Of a stretch of 64,000 nucleotides of DNA, positions 1 through 10,446 are shown piece after piece. The stretch covers positions 1-64,000 of the forward strand of contig CALMYJ010000027.1 in the NCBI GenBank assembly GCA_937873715.1, given 5' to 3'. How positions within the stretch are numbered: position 1 is the first letter of the stretch; every line of letters begins with the position of its first letter. The DNA comes from an uncultured Chitinophagaceae bacterium (GTDB lineage: Bacteria; Bacteroidota; Bacteroidia; Chitinophagales; Chitinophagaceae). Below the pieces are notes generated by a model. The model was not told the DNA's origin, did not search any database, and saw only the letters and a program-made list of their open reading frames with translations. The translations under genes were made by a program, and so were the position numbers.

Positions 1-49
1 ATACGAGATAAGCTAGTGACTGGAGTTCAGACGTGTGCTCTTCCGATCT
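1..49 (+). other. Illumina P7/TruSeq adapter contamination
   Basis: Bases 1-9 match the end of the Illumina P7 primer, bases 10-15 (AAGCTA) sit where the six-base index is, and bases 16-49 match the TruSeq read-2 adapter that ends in CTCTTCCGATCT. The index read in reverse is TAGCTT, which I recall as TruSeq index 10. Translating the adapter gives the peptides VQTCALPI and CSSDL, familiar as adapter artefacts in protein databases. Genomic sequence begins at about base 50. Confidence 0.98.
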
Positions 50-3000
50 ACTGGAACTACTGGCCGATACGATGGATTTTGCCGGTAAAAAAATTAATAT
101 ACGCAGCCTTAAACTGGAGCAGCCGGTATTTTCGCAGGCCGATTATACCGGTGAGAGAGACCGGCTTCAATTACCACAGCCTGTATCGGCACCCGACACT
201 ACCGTGTACGCCTATCGCTGGAATAACGATGGCTGGGTGGTACAGGTAAAACAGCTCAAACTCAGCAATGGTAAATTTATACTCAATGGCGAAACACCGG
301 GCAGGCAGCCTTACAACGATCATTTTGATGACAGCCACCTTGCCTTTGAAAGTATAAATGCGGATATGCAAAATGTTCGGTTTGCAAAAGATACCCTCAC
401 CATGAACCTCCTTTTGGCTACAAAGGAAAAAAGCGGTTTTGAAGTGAAAAAACTCGAAGCGCTTTTCAAGTTCACCCCCGAGCTGATGGAGTTTAAAAAC
501 CTGGATATCATTACCAACAAAAGCAGGCTGCGGAATTATTTTGCCATGCAGTACCATGATTTTGGCGAGGATATGAGCCACTTTTTGCACAACGTAAGGC
601 TTGAGGGTAATTTTAAAGATAGTGAGGTAAACACAGATGATATTGCTTTTTTTGCCACAGAGCTGGCTTCGTGGAAAAGGGTTTTTAAGTTATCGGGACA
701 GGCAAGGGGTACTATTGATAACCTTACCGCCAAAAATATTGAATTACGCAGCGGCAGTACATTTATACAAGGCGCACTGGCGATGCGTGGCCTGCCGGAT
801 ATTGATAAAACCTATATTGATGTTACGGCAAAAAATTTAAACACCACTTACACCGACCTGGCTTCATTTATCACCGACCTCAAAGCGATAGATATGCCGG
901 CATTGAGTAAGCTGGGTAATATTCATTACCAGGGGCATTATACCGGCTTTATCAATGATTTTGTAGCCTACGGTACGGTACAAACAGATTTGGGTACAAT
1001 TACTGGTGACATCAATTTGAAATTGCCCGATAACAAAGCACCGGTATATAGTGGTAAGATCGCTACACAAAAATTCCATTTGGGTACTTTTCTTAAAATG
1101 CCGGATTTTGGGTATGTTAGTTTCAATGGTAAAATTGATGGTGTGGGCTTTACACCGGCCACAATCAATACCCACTTTGATGGCCAGGTACATTCCATAG
1201 ATATAGCCGGGTACAATTACAAGGATATACAGGTAAAAGGCGGTTTTATGAAAAGGCTGTTTAATGGTTCAGCATCGGTAAACGACAGCAACCTGCATAT
1301 CAGCAGTCTTGAAGGGCTGATAGATTTTAGTGAAAAAAAGCCCGGCTTTAAATTGAATACGGTATTGGAATATGCTAACCTGCAACAGCTTGGCTTAACG
1401 AAGGATAACTTCAGGCTGGGGGGCAATTTTAACCTGGCATTTAATGGAAGCAATATCGATAATTTTATTGGCACGGCCCGTATCAGCAATGCCCTGCTGG
1501 AGCATGAAGGGCAGCCACTGTCTTTTGATTCGCTGGTGCTGGAATCCGGTATTACAGATGGGGTAAAAATACTTTCTGTACACTCCAACGAAATTGATGC
1601 GGAAGTAGCAGGCCGTTTTACCATCCAGGAGTTGCCGGATGCCTTTAACGTGTTTTTAAGCCGCTATGTACCGGCCTATATTAAGCGGCCATCCTACACC
1701 GTTAGTAACCAGGATTTTTCATTCAGGGTGCAAACCAGGGATATTGACCAGTTTATTAACCTGGCCGATAAAAAGCTTAGTGGTTTTAATTACAGTACCA
1801 TTAGCGGTAACCTGGGGCTTGATGCCAGCGATTTGGATATACATGCTACTGTGCCGGAATTTAGTTACGATGGCAAAGTGTTTAGCGGTGTAATGCTCGA
1901 AGGCAGCGGCAACTTTGATTCGCTGGTTGCTAAAGTGGATGTGGATAATATTAAGGTGAACGACAGCCTGCAATTGCCTTACACTACTTTAAAAGTAACA
2001 TCGTACAACGATAGCTCGTATGTAGCGCTTTCAACAAGTGCTTCAAAAACACTTAGTGAAGCAGCTATCAATGCCCTTGTGGTAACACAAACCGATGGTG
2101 TAAAAATACATTTCTATCCTTCCTCCCTTATCATTAACGATCGTAAATGGCAGCTTGAAAAAGATGGAGAACTGGCATTTAGCAAATCGCAAATGAGTGC
2201 CAGTGATATAAAATTTGTGCAGGGCCAACAGCATATCAGCATTTCTACCGAACCATCTTCTGATGGGGCTGGCAACGATGTAATCATCGGGTTGAACCAG
2301 GTAAATGCAGATGATTTTTTGCCTTATGTATTAAAGCAGCCCCGGTTAGAGGGAATTGTTACCGGCAACATTATTATTGAAGAGTTATTTGGAAAGCCAT
2401 TTGTAAAAGCTGATGCAGCGGTTGAGGGGTTTAAAATGGATGGCGATTCGATAGGGCTTGTAAAGCTGGATGCAACTATGAATTCGGCCTCAGGGGTTAT
2501 TAACGTTAAGGCGATATCGGAGAATGCAGAAAATGATTTTAGTATAAAAGGCCGTGTCAGCCTCAACGATACCACCGATAGCCAGGTTGATTTTGGCTTA
2601 ATTGCCTCCAAATTCAACCTCTCTATTCTTAACCCATACCTGGCCGGCATACTCAGCGATGTGGAAGGTGTTGCCAACACTACCGGCCTTAAAGTATCTG
2701 GCAGCAGCAACAATTTAAGCCTCACCGGTGTGGCCAATATTGAAACTGCTTCTATGAAAGTGGATTATACCCAATGTGTATACACTTTTAAAAATAAGAG
2801 CATCATTTTTAACCCAGGCGAAATTGATTTGGGTAGAATAACTTTAAGGGATATCTACAACAACACCGGTACATTAAGCGGAAAAATCAATCATAGTTTT
2901 TTCCAAAATTTTGAGTTTGAAAATTTGGCTTTCGAAACTCCAAAAATGTTGTTACTCAGTACCACCAAAAAAGATAACAGCCAGTTTTATGGCAGGGTAA

Positions 3001-4262
3001 TTGGCAATGCTACATTAAAGCTCAACGGCCCGGTTGAAAATATGCGTATGGATATTGAGGGGGCACCTTCTAATACCGATACCAGCCAGATATACATCCT
3101 TAGCGGCAGTAGTGTTGAAAGTGGCGAAATTGATTATATTGATTTTGTACAGTTTGGTACCGAAATGAAAAAACCCAAAACGGGTGCTGGTACCAATATT
3201 ATCCTCAATATGGTATTGCATCCCAACAGTGCCTGTAAAATAGATGTGGTGCTGGATGAAGCAACCGGCGATGTAATTAAAGGCGTAGGCAGCGGATTAT
3301 TAAAAATACGGGTAGGCAACAGGGAGCCTTTAAGCATTAATGGGCTGTACAATATTGAGAAAGGCGAATACACTTTCAATTTTCAAACAGTATTAAAAAA
3401 ATACTTTACGGTAAATGAGGGGAGCATTGTATGGAGCGGCGATCCCTTTATGGCAAAAATTGATATTAAGGCCGAGTATCTTGCCGAGAAGGTAGACTTT
3501 AGTAACCTCAATTATTCCTCTGGCTCAAATATTACCACGGCACAGCAGCAGGCCGATTTAAAAGTAGTGGCGCACATGACCGAAACGCTGCTCAAGCCCA
3601 ATATTGATTTCGATTTGCAACTACCCCCCGGCAGTCCGGTTACTGATTTTTTTGTGATTAAGCGCCTCGAACAATTTAAGCAGGATAAAAACGAACTCAA
3701 TAAGCAGGTAACCTCATTGTTATTGTTCAATTCCTTCATCAGCACCAGCCAGGGCATTTTACAATCGGGCGCTGGTATGAGTGTGCTGTCTAATACCATC
3801 GGGGGTATTGTATCGGGTGTGGTGTCTGGTTTTTTCAACAACTTTTTGCAACGCTATGTAAAAAATCTCAAGTTTAATTTTGGCGCCAGTACAGTGGTAA
3901 GCAACAGCAGCAACGATTTACAGGCAGATGTAGCCCGTATACAGGCAGCAGCAAAAAGTAATTTTGTATACACTTTGCTCAATGGCCGGCTGATTATAAC
4001 AGCAGGCGTTAACCTGGATTATAATAACCCCTATGTAGCCTCGGGCCGCAATAACAATGTGTTGTTAACGCCGGATATTACTGCAGAATGGATACTGACT
4101 AAAGACGGTAAATTCAGGATTGTAGGCTTTAACCGAACCAATTTCGATTTGGCAGGCCAGCGAAACAGAACGGGTGCAAGCCTGTCGTACCGCCGGGATT
4201 TTGAGCAGATTTCAAAAACGATTGCCTTCTTTTTGTTTGGCGAAGCTGCAGGCGGTAATTAG
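50..4262 (+). CDS. TamB-like translocation/assembly module protein, 5' partial
   Basis: About 1,403 residues remain; the true start lies left of the contig end, and the in-frame ATG at 33 is inside the adapter. The protein is a long run of repeating beta-strand segments typical of AsmA/TamB-type bridges across the periplasm. Its last 500 or so residues match the TamB C-terminal domain (DUF490 type), including the stretch around GVGSGLLKIRVGNREPL and the hydrophobic tail with GIVSGVVSGFFNN. Members of the family connect inner and outer membranes and are linked to outer-membrane protein or phospholipid traffic. In Bacteroidota, TamB proteins often sit beside a BamA/TamA-like barrel, which could lie in the missing sequence. 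No signal anchor can be seen because the N-terminus is lost. Confidence 0.85.
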
Positions 4263-4329
4263 GGGATTCAGGTAATGGAGTGTCTGTACTGTATTGCCAA
4301 CAATGCAGCCAACACATGTACTTATTTGT

Positions 4330-4716
4330 ATGGGAAAAGAAAAAATAAGGCTGGATAAATACCTGTGGTCGATACGCCTGTTTAAAACCAGGAGTATAGC
4401 CGCCGAAGCCTGCGATAAGGGCAGGGTAAAAATTAATGGCGATGCCGCCAAAGCATCCCGTGCAGTTAAGGCAGGGGATGAGTACGAGGTAAAAACTGAA
4501 ACGAAAAAATGGCGTATACGGGTTACCGGTATACTCAATCGCCGGGTACAGTATAGCGAAGCAATCCGGTATTATGAAGATATTACACCTGCCGAAGAAA
4601 TAACCAGGATACAATACCAGGCAGCCGCTTTTAATACGGGTAAGCGGCTAAGTAAAGTGGGCAGGCCAACAAAGAAAGAAAAAAGAGACCTTGATGATTT
4701 TTTGGGTGGTAGCTGA
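4330..4716 (+). CDS. S4-domain RNA-binding protein (Hsp15-like)
   Basis: 128 residues. The N-terminus carries an S4 fold ([17 protein letters not shown]... then [20 protein letters not shown]), as in Hsp15/YrfH proteins that bind ribosomal RNA of stalled 50S subunits. The tail is rich in basic residues ([18 protein letters not shown], from about residue 110). I chose the ATG at 4330 because the S4 domain starts within a few residues of it; an in-frame ATG at 4294 would add 12 residues that do not look conserved. It lies 67 bases after the tamB-like gene and 38 before trmD, so co-transcription is plausible. Confidence 0.82.
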   Translation: MGKEKIRLDKYLWSIRLFKTRSIAAEACDKGRVKINGDAAKASRAVKAGDEYEVKTETKKWRIRVTGILNRRVQYSEAIRYYEDITPAEEITRIQYQAAAFNTGKRLSKVGRPTKKEKRDLDDFLGGS

Positions 4717-4754
4717 GGCAACAGCGTTTACCCATCAGCATTACAATTAAAACT

Positions 4755-5441
4755 ATGATGAAGATTGATATCATTTCGGTAGTGCCGGCTTTACTGGATG
4801 GCCCTTTTTCGCATTCCATTATGAAGCGTGCTGCCGATAAAGGATTGCTTGAAGTAAAAGTGTACAACCTGAGAGAGTATACCAGCTATGCCCGTGCCCA
4901 GGTAGATGATTACCAGTTTGGCGGCGGTGCCGGTATGGTATTGATGGTTGAACCTTTAGTAAATGCGATTGAAACTTTGCAGCAACACACTAAGTACGAC
5001 GAAATAATTTTTCTTACACCCGATGGAGAATTATTTAATCAGCAAACTGCCAACCAACTTTCACTGCAAAAAAACCTGCTGCTCATTTGCGGTCATTATA
5101 AAGGCATCGATCAAAGAGTAAGGGATCATTTTGTTACAAGAGAAATTTCTATCGGCGATTATGTACTGAGTGGCGGAGAGCTGGCGGCTGCCGTACTTGT
5201 AGATGCTGTGGGCAGGCTGATACCCGGTGTACTGAATGATGAAACCTCGGCACTTACCGATTCTTTCCAGGATAATTTATTAGCTGCACCGGTATATACC
5301 CGGCCCGAAAACTTCAGGGGCTGGAAAGTGCCCGAAATACTCCTGAGCGGCAACCATGCAAAAATTGAAGCCTGGCGGGAGGAGCAAAGCCTTCAGCGTA
5401 CTAAGCAATTGCGTCCTGGTTTGTTAGAGGATAAAGGCTGA
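4755..5441 (+). CDS. trmD: tRNA (guanine-N1)-methyltransferase
   Basis: 228 residues, the usual TrmD length. It methylates G37 of tRNAs that read CNN codons, using S-adenosylmethionine bound in a trefoil knot, and so prevents +1 frameshifts. Recognisable segments are the start [10 protein letters not shown], the [10 protein letters not shown] loop, [14 protein letters not shown], and the knot sequence [12 protein letters not shown]. Two adjacent ATG codons (4755 and 4758) could serve as start. In many bacteria trmD sits with rpsP, rimM and rplS; here none of those is adjacent, and the downstream neighbour is tRNA-Glu. Confidence 0.95.
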   Translation: MMKIDIISVVPALLDGPFSHSIMKRAADKGLLEVKVYNLREYTSYARAQVDDYQFGGGAGMVLMVEPLVNAIETLQQHTKYDEIIFLTPDGELFNQQTANQLSLQKNLLLICGHYKGIDQRVRDHFVTREISIGDYVLSGGELAAAVLVDAVGRLIPGVLNDETSALTDSFQDNLLAAPVYTRPENFRGWKVPEILLSGNHAKIEAWREEQSLQRTKQLRPGLLEDKG

Positions 5442-5516
5442 TGCCCCTGTATATCTTCTACATTTTTTGTTGGCTCTGCTATTTTTAAAAATATGTTTTT
5501 CATTGGCTTAAAAAAT

Positions 5517-5548
5517 TTTGGATTACAAATTACCGGGTATTATCTTTG
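5517..5548 (+). promoter_or_regulatory. Bacteroidota-type promoter for tRNA-Glu
   Basis: TTTG at 5517-5520, a 20-base spacer, then TATCTTTG at 5541-5548. This fits the Bacteroidota housekeeping promoter (TTG at -33, TAnnTTTG at -7). The tRNA begins 18 bases further on, leaving a short leader. Confidence 0.75.
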
Positions 5549-5566
5549 CCGTCCTTTAACGGGAAC

Positions 5567-5638
5567 GCCGCGTTGGTCAAGGGGTTAAGACGCCTCCCTT
5601 TCACGGAGGAATCACGGGTTCGAATCCCGTACGTGGTA
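5567..5638 (+). tRNA. tRNA-Glu (TTC)
   Basis: A 72-base cloverleaf. The acceptor arms GCCGCGT and ACGTGGT pair with some G-T pairs. The anticodon stem CCTCC/GGAGG encloses the loop CTTTCAC with anticodon TTC, and the T-loop is GGTTCGAATCC. No CCA is encoded. Confidence 0.95.
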
Positions 5639-5639
5639 C

Positions 5640-5669
5640 AAAGCCTTTCATTTTTTGAAAGGCTTTTTT
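5640..5669 (+). terminator. Rho-independent terminator after tRNA-Glu
   Basis: AAAGCCTTTCA and TGAAAGGCTTT form a strong hairpin followed by a run of T, beginning 2 bases after the tRNA. Confidence 0.85.
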
Positions 5670-5707
5670 ATTGATTGAAAGGCTACGGTTCAAATAAGTG
5701 GTGCAAC

Positions 5708-5743
5708 AAAAAAAGCCACCCGTTTTTACGAATGGCTTTTTTA
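5708..5743 (-). terminator. Terminator of the secE-nusG transcript
   Basis: Hairpin arms AAAAAGCCA (5710-5718) and TGGCTTTTT (5733-5741) lie about 20 bases beyond the nusG stop. Both flanks are A/T runs, so it could act in both directions. Confidence 0.75.
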
Positions 5744-5761
5744 AGTTGTTTTGAATACGTA

Positions 5762-6346
5762 CTACGAAATTTTTTCTACCTGCATGTAGTTTAATTCCAC
5801 AGGTGTAGCACGGCCAAATATTTTCACCTGTACTTTCAGTTTCTTTTTATCGTCGTTAACTTCTTCTACAGTACCGTTAAAGTCGTTAAATGGACCGTCG
5901 ATGATTTTAATGGTTTCGCCAACTATAAATGGTTCACTCATCGTCATACCACCGGCTTCGCCCATTTCATCTACCTTGCCCAGCATTTTATTTACTTCAG
6001 CTTTACGCAGCGAAATAATGTTACCCTTACTGCCTTTACCATCGGTAAGAAAGTGCATTACATTGGTGATATTGCTGATATGCTGCACAATATCATCACT
6101 CAGTTTATTATCAGCCACCTCAATCATTACATAGCCGGGATAAAAGTTTCTTTCCCTCATCACTTTTTTTCCGGCCTGAACTTTATACACTTTTTCTACG
6201 GGCAGAAAAATCTGTTTAATAATATCCGACCATCCATTGCGTACAATATCCTTATCAAGGTACTCCTTAATTTTACGTTCTTTGCCGCTCACTACACGGA
6301 GTACGTACCACTTGTTTTCTTTTTCCTGTGCAATAGTTTCTTCCAT
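5762..6346 (-). CDS. nusG: Transcription termination/antitermination factor NusG
   Basis: 194 residues. The NGN domain occupies roughly residues 10-120 ([12 protein letters not shown]..., [12 protein letters not shown]) and the C-terminal KOW domain about 135-194 ([21 protein letters not shown]). NusG binds the clamp of RNA polymerase, controls pausing, and links to Rho or ribosomal S10. Its start codon overlaps the secE stop by one base, showing tight coupling. In most bacteria rplK follows directly; here a terminator and a convergent tRNA-Glu/trmD region follow instead, so the rplKAJL-rpoBC operon has been separated. Confidence 0.96.
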   Translation of the reverse strand: MEETIAQEKENKWYVLRVVSGKERKIKEYLDKDIVRNGWSDIIKQIFLPVEKVYKVQAGKKVMRERNFYPGYVMIEVADNKLSDDIVQHISNITNVMHFLTDGKGSKGNIISLRKAEVNKMLGKVDEMGEAGGMTMSEPFIVGETIKIIDGPFNDFNGTVEEVNDDKKKLKVQVKIFGRATPVELNYMQVEKIS

Positions 6347-6543
6347 TATCCTTTAAATAAAGAGTAAATAAATTTCAGGGAGCCGTTGGCCACAAAGTCC
6401 ATTAGAGCTACCATCGCTGTGATAAATAAAGTAGCCCCTATAACAATCATGGTAGATTGCTGTAACTGTGCCCAGGTAGGCCAGGTTACTTTTTCTATCA
6501 GCTCTTTGTAAGAATCTCTTATATAAGCAGAGAATTTGTTCAT
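6346..6543 (-). CDS. secE: Preprotein translocase subunit SecE
   Basis: 65 residues with a single transmembrane helix near the C-terminus (TMIVIGATLFITAMVALMDF), preceded by the amphipathic SecE segment containing ELIEKVTWPTW. SecE clamps the SecY channel in the inner membrane. Its place between tRNA-Trp and nusG is the conserved bacterial arrangement. Confidence 0.95.
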   Translation of the reverse strand: MNKFSAYIRDSYKELIEKVTWPTWAQLQQSTMIVIGATLFITAMVALMDFVANGSLKFIYSLFKG

Positions 6544-6612
6544 TTTAATCGTTTAAATCGTTTAAGCCGTTGACAACGTTTAAACGGTTTTTAACCTTTT
6601 AACGTTTCGTCG

Positions 6613-6683
6613 CACGGGCACTAGGATTCGAACCCAGATCAAAGGTTTTGGAGACCCGTATGCTACCGTTGCACCATGCCCGT
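6613..6683 (-). tRNA. tRNA-Trp (CCA)
   Basis: A 71-base cloverleaf read on the minus strand. The acceptor pair ACGGGCA/TGCCCGT is perfect, the anticodon loop contains CCA, and the discriminator base is G. It lies between tuf and secE, as in many Bacteroidota. Confidence 0.95.
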
Positions 6684-6748
6684 AAATAAAACTCCAAAGC
6701 CTTAAAGAGGCTTAGCGGAGTAGAAAAAATAAAGAACTTTTAAAGAAC

Positions 6749-6781
6749 AAAGTACCTAAGGCTTAAAACCAAAGGTACTTT
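6749..6781 (-). terminator. Hairpin downstream of tuf
   Basis: AAAGTACCT (6749-6757) and AGGTACTTT (6773-6781) form a nine-pair stem between tuf and tRNA-Trp. The minus-strand flank is T-rich but not a clean T run, so it may be a partial terminator or a processing site that sets tuf above secE-nusG. Confidence 0.55.
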
Positions 6782-6837
6782 GCTTTTATTTTAAGCTTCC
6801 ATAACTTCTTCGCCAACAGGCGGAGGCTGGGGGGCTT

Positions 6838-8025
6838 TTATTTGATGATTTCAGTAACCTGGCCGGCACCTACTGTACGGCCACCTTCACGAATCGCAAA
6901 TTTCAAACCTTTTTCCATTGCGATAGGCTGAATCAGTTTTACAGTAAGGTTGGTATTATCACCAGGCATTACCATTTCAGTACCGGCATTCAGGGTAACT
7001 TCACCAGTTACGTCTGTAGTACGGAAATAAAACTGAGGACGGTATTTGTTGAAGAATGGGGTATGACGACCACCTTCTTCTTTGCTCAGTACATACACTT
7101 CACCTTTAAACTCGGTGTGTGGAGTGATAGAACCAGGTTTGCAAAGTACCATACCACGGCGGATTTGAGTTTTTTCAATACCACGCAGCAGTAAACCTGC
7201 ATTATCACCAGCTTCACCTTCGTCAAGGAGTTTTTTAAACATTTCCACACCAGTACAGGTGGTAGAAAGTGGTTTTTCCATCAAACCAACGATTTCCATT
7301 GGTTCACCTACTTTTATTTTACCCCTTTCGATACGGCCGGTAGCCACAGTACCACGACCAGTGATAGAGAACACATCTTCCACACTCATCAGGAATGGCT
7401 GATCGATAGGACGGGGAGGTAATGGAATGTAAGTATCTACAGCTTCCATTAATTCGTCGATTGCTTTTACCCATTGGTCTTCACCAGCCAGTGCGCCGGT
7501 TGCAGAACCTTTGATGATTGGAGTATTATCGCCATCGAAACCGTAAGAGCTAAGCAATTCACGGATTTCCATTTCAACCAGTTCCAGTAATTCAGGGTCA
7601 TCAACAAGATCTACCTTGTTCATAAATACCACAATTTTAGGTACACCTACCTGGCGGGCCAGCAGGATGTGCTCTTTAGTTTGTGGCATAGGGCCATCGG
7701 TAGCCGCTACCACCAGGATAGCACCGTCCATCTGGGCAGCACCTGTAATCATATTTTTCACATAGTCAGCGTGACCAGGACAGTCAACGTGAGCATAGTG
7801 ACGGTTAGCCGTTTGATATTCTACGTGAGCGGTATTGATAGTGATACCCCTTTCTTTTTCTTCAGGAGCACCATCAATTTCATCATATTTTTTTGCTTCC
7901 GCCAAACCTTTTTTTGACAAAATATCGGTTATAGCGGCAGTCAAAGTTGTTTTACCGTGGTCAACGTGACCAATAGTACCAACGTTTACGTGAGGTTTGT
8001 CCCTCTTAAAATTCTCTTTTGCCAT
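6838..8025 (-). CDS. tuf: Elongation factor Tu
   Basis: 395 residues, full length. The G1 loop GHVDHGKT is at residues 19-26, followed by DCPGH (near 81) and NKVD (near 136) of the GTPase domain, then the two beta-barrel domains. EF-Tu carries aminoacyl-tRNA to the ribosomal A site. The four tRNA genes just upstream probably belong to the same primary transcript. This is the only tuf copy in the window. Confidence 0.98.
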   Translation of the reverse strand: MAKENFKRDKPHVNVGTIGHVDHGKTTLTAAITDILSKKGLAEAKKYDEIDGAPEEKERGITINTAHVEYQTANRHYAHVDCPGHADYVKNMITGAAQMDGAILVVAATDGPMPQTKEHILLARQVGVPKIVVFMNKVDLVDDPELLELVEMEIRELLSSYGFDGDNTPIIKGSATGALAGEDQWVKAIDELMEAVDTYIPLPPRPIDQPFLMSVEDVFSITGRGTVATGRIERGKIKVGEPMEIVGLMEKPLSTTCTGVEMFKKLLDEGEAGDNAGLLLRGIEKTQIRRGMVLCKPGSITPHTEFKGEVYVLSKEEGGRHTPFFNKYRPQFYFRTTDVTGEVTLNAGTEMVMPGDNTNLTVKLIQPIAMEKGLKFAIREGGRTVGAGQVTEIIK

Positions 8026-8146
8026 TGTTTATTATTTAAATATGTGTTTAATCTGGTTGAAGTTTAAAGTCGTTAACCAAAGGACTTGTTTCTTGAACAC
8101 CGGATGCAGGCAACTTTTACATGATGCCACCGGGGTTTTTTATGTG

Positions 8147-8219
8147 AGCCGAAGACGGGAGTCGAACCTGCGACCTACTGATTACAAATCAGTTGCTCTA
8201 CCAACTGAGCTACTTCGGC
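8147..8219 (-). tRNA. tRNA-Thr (TGT)
   Basis: A 73-base cloverleaf with acceptor GCCGAAG/CTTCGGC, anticodon stem ACTGA/TCAGT, loop TTTGTAA with anticodon TGT, and T-loop GGTTCGACTCC. It is the closest tRNA to tuf, about 120 bases upstream. Confidence 0.95.
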
Positions 8220-8353
8220 TTGTAGCGGCTTGATTGATGCATGGATAATATCATTCTATAAAAATGGTACACCCGGAGCGTCAAACAAAATGGATACTTA
8301 CGGGTAAATATCCTGCGCTTTAATGCAATTAACCTTTCAAATAGCTTTTTTAG

Positions 8354-8425
<72 letters not shown>

Positions 8426-8466
8426 GTACATACCGTCTGCTGCTGCAGACAAGACAAATTCATCTG

Positions 8467-8539
8467 AGCGGAAGACGAGGCTCGAACTCGCCACCTATAG
8501 CTTGGAAGGCTATCGCTCTACCAAATGAGCTACTTCCGC
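8467..8539 (-). tRNA. tRNA-Gly (TCC)
   Basis: A 73-base cloverleaf with acceptor GCGGAAG/CTTCCGC, anticodon stem ATAGC/GCTAT, and loop CTTCCAA with anticodon TCC. Confidence 0.95.
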
Positions 8540-8607
8540 ATACGATTTGTTTAAAAACATTTAACACGATGCAACGTTCAACGTCTTAAACGTTTTTATA
8601 AGAACTG

Positions 8608-8689
8608 TGGGCAGTGGTGGATTCGAACCACCGAAGTCGTAGACAGCGGATTTACAGTCCGCCCCATTTGGCCGCTCTGGAAACTGCCC
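8608..8689 (-). tRNA. tRNA-Tyr (GTA)
   Basis: An 82-base class II tRNA with a long variable arm. The acceptor is GGGCAGT/ACTGCCC and the anticodon loop contains GTA. It is the first gene of the tRNA-tuf transcript. Confidence 0.95.
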
Positions 8690-8856
8690 TGAATTGTATA
8701 ACCTGTATAGGCCGGAGTATAAAGTGAAACCTGCGCTTTGCTGAGTATCCTTTAAAATAGTTGGGAAAAAATCCCTCCTGAAATTATCCGGCTGATGTAA
8801 AGAACTTTTAATAAACCTTATACAATCAATATTGTATAGCTTTTTTTTTCGGAAGG

Positions 8857-8887
8857 CAAAGGTAAGAGAAAAAGGTAAATATCAAAA
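8857..8887 (-). promoter_or_regulatory. Promoter of the tRNA-tuf-secE-nusG transcript
   Basis: On the minus strand, TTTTG (8887-8883) is followed by 18 bases and TACCTTTG (8864-8857), a full match to the Bacteroidota -33/-7 pattern. A leader of about 160 bases to tRNA-Tyr contains a seven-pair hairpin, ATACAAT/ATTGTAT, near 8820-8837. Confidence 0.7.
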
Positions 8888-8942
8888 TTTTGAAATTTTT
8901 TTTTTCAACGCTGAATTATCAAGGCTTTCGGGGCCTCTGTAA

Positions 8943-8985
8943 ACCAAAAAAAATCCCCCGTAATTTAACGGGGGACTTTATGTTT
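8943..8985 (-). terminator. Rho-independent terminator of hpf
   Basis: CCCCCGT (8955-8961) and ACGGGGG (8968-8974) form a GC-rich stem. On the minus strand it is followed by a T run, complementary to the A run near 8945-8953. It begins 12 bases beyond the hpf stop. Confidence 0.85.
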
Positions 8986-8986
8986 T

Positions 8987-9286
8987 TTAAGCGGCTAACC
9001 GCTCTTTTTTTCGTTTGATTTGCATGATTACAGAGTCGAGCGCTACATCAAAACTTTCTTCAAATGATTTGGAAGAATGTTTTACAAAAAAATCGTAGCG
9101 GGGAATGTGCACTTTAATTTCGGCAATCTTGTCTTTAATGTTATGCACTACATTGTCGAGCTTCAGGTACACATCCACTTTCGTTATCCTGTCGTGAAAC
9201 TGTAAGAGTTTGGAAAGTTTTTTTTCTACATAGGATACCAACTTCGTGTCTGCGTTAAAATGCACTGTCTGAATGTTAATGTTCAT
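8987..9286 (-). CDS. hpf: Ribosome hibernation-promoting factor (HPF/RaiA family)
   Basis: 99 residues, the short HPF form without the C-terminal dimerisation domain. The family fold shows in MNINIQTVHFNAD, YVEKKLSKL and the basic tail IMQIKRKKERLAA. These proteins bind the 30S decoding region and inactivate ribosomes in slow growth. I chose the ATG at 9286; an in-frame start at 9313 would add nine residues not typical for the family. It lies with rpsU and tuf, all translation genes. Confidence 0.9.
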   Translation of the reverse strand: MNINIQTVHFNADTKLVSYVEKKLSKLLQFHDRITKVDVYLKLDNVVHNIKDKIAEIKVHIPRYDFFVKHSSKSFEESFDVALDSVIMQIKRKKERLAA

Positions 9287-9474
9287 AGCAATCTGTTTTT
9301 TAAAAATGAACAATGGGGAATAATTAAGGTAATTTTCAAATCATGGGCAAAGTATTTGAGCGGTATAAAAAAATGGATTTGGACATTCAAGTTACTTCGT
9401 ACAGGATTAAATTCCAAATAAATCATCCAGCATTTAACAGTTAAAAAAACTAATTATTGTACTGTGCCGGTAAT

Positions 9475-10377
9475 TTATCCTTTAGGGTGTGCCTGCTGGT
9501 ATACCTGCTTAAGTTTTTCAATAGAATTGTGGGTGTATACCTGTGTGGCGGCGAGGCTGCTGTGGCCCAGCAGTTCTTTAACCGCATTTAAATCGGCCCC
9601 ATTATTCATCAGGTGTGTGGCAAAGCTGTGCCTTAGAACATGAGGGCTTTTTTTATCAATAGTGGTAACAGCAGAAAGGTATTGTTTTACAATACCATAT
9701 ACATATCTCGGGTTAAGTTTTTTGCCTTTATCATTTACTAATAGTACAGTTTCATCAAACTGGCCGAACTGTTTGCGTTTGTTGGCGATATATTCCTGTA
9801 TTTGCTGCATAAATGAAGCCCTCACAGGCAGCAGCCTTTCTTTATTGCCTTTTCCCAGCACTTTAAGGGTATTGCCTGCAGCATTTACCTGGGTTTCTTT
9901 AAGCGTTATCAGCTCGGCCCGGCGCATACCGGTGTAGTATAACAGTTCCAGTATTAACCGGTGGGTTTTGCCTTCCCAGTTTTCAGGAAAGCTAATTTGA
10001 TTTAAAAGCACAGCCATTTCCTGCTCCTGTACAAACTGGGGCAGCCTTTTTTTTACTTTAGGCGATATTACCGCCGCCAGTGGGCTTTTTTGTATATGGC
10101 CCTGCTGTAACTGGTACTTGTAAAATGATTTTAAAGCCGAAATTTTCCGGTTGATCGATTTGGCTTCCATGCCTTTGTCTTTCAGGTGTGCCAGCCAGCT
10201 TCTTACATAAGTGCTTGTAATATCCGGCAAAGCAGCCGCTTCGTATTGGGTAAAGATAAAGTTAAAGAAAGCCTCAAGGTCGGTTTGATAGGATACCAGG
10301 GTATGCTGCGAATATCTTTTTTGAAACTGCAGGTATTGTAAAAACTGCCGGGTATATGGCTCAAAGGATGGGGGCAT
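9475..10377 (-). CDS. xerC: Tyrosine recombinase, XerC/XerD type
   Basis: 300 residues from the ATG at 10377. An N-terminal SAM-like core-binding domain (about 5-95) is followed by the catalytic domain with all expected residues: R152 (YTGMRRAE), K176 (GKGNKER), H246 and R249 (HVLRH), H272 (GHSS) and nucleophile Y281. The length and lack of any attachment site or phage gene fit the housekeeping enzyme that resolves chromosome dimers at dif. XerC rather than XerD is a guess based on its usual neighbours rpsU and hpf in Bacteroidota. An alternative start at 10395 adds six hydrophobic residues. Confidence 0.88.
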   Translation of the reverse strand: MPPSFEPYTRQFLQYLQFQKRYSQHTLVSYQTDLEAFFNFIFTQYEAAALPDITSTYVRSWLAHLKDKGMEAKSINRKISALKSFYKYQLQQGHIQKSPLAAVISPKVKKRLPQFVQEQEMAVLLNQISFPENWEGKTHRLILELLYYTGMRRAELITLKETQVNAAGNTLKVLGKGNKERLLPVRASFMQQIQEYIANKRKQFGQFDETVLLVNDKGKKLNPRYVYGIVKQYLSAVTTIDKKSPHVLRHSFATHLMNNGADLNAVKELLGHSSLAATQVYTHNSIEKLKQVYQQAHPKG

Positions 10378-10446
10378 AAAAAAACTGATAACCAAAGTTA
10401 CAGGAACCGGTTATCAGTTTCACAAATATTGTAAGCGATGCTAAAA

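Noticed and set aside
16..249. 77-residue reading frame starting in the adapter
   Set aside because: Its first part is translated adapter, and the rest is out of frame with the TamB-like protein.
8820..8850. Plus-strand terminator near 8.83 kb
   Set aside because: ATACAAT/ATTGTAT followed by a T run looks like a terminator, but no plus-strand gene lies upstream; the stem is AT-only and is more likely part of the tRNA-tuf leader.
9475..10377. Integrase of a prophage or genomic island
   Set aside because: Although it is a tyrosine recombinase near tRNA genes, the length, housekeeping neighbours (rpsU, hpf) and lack of any repeat or phage gene fit XerC/XerD.
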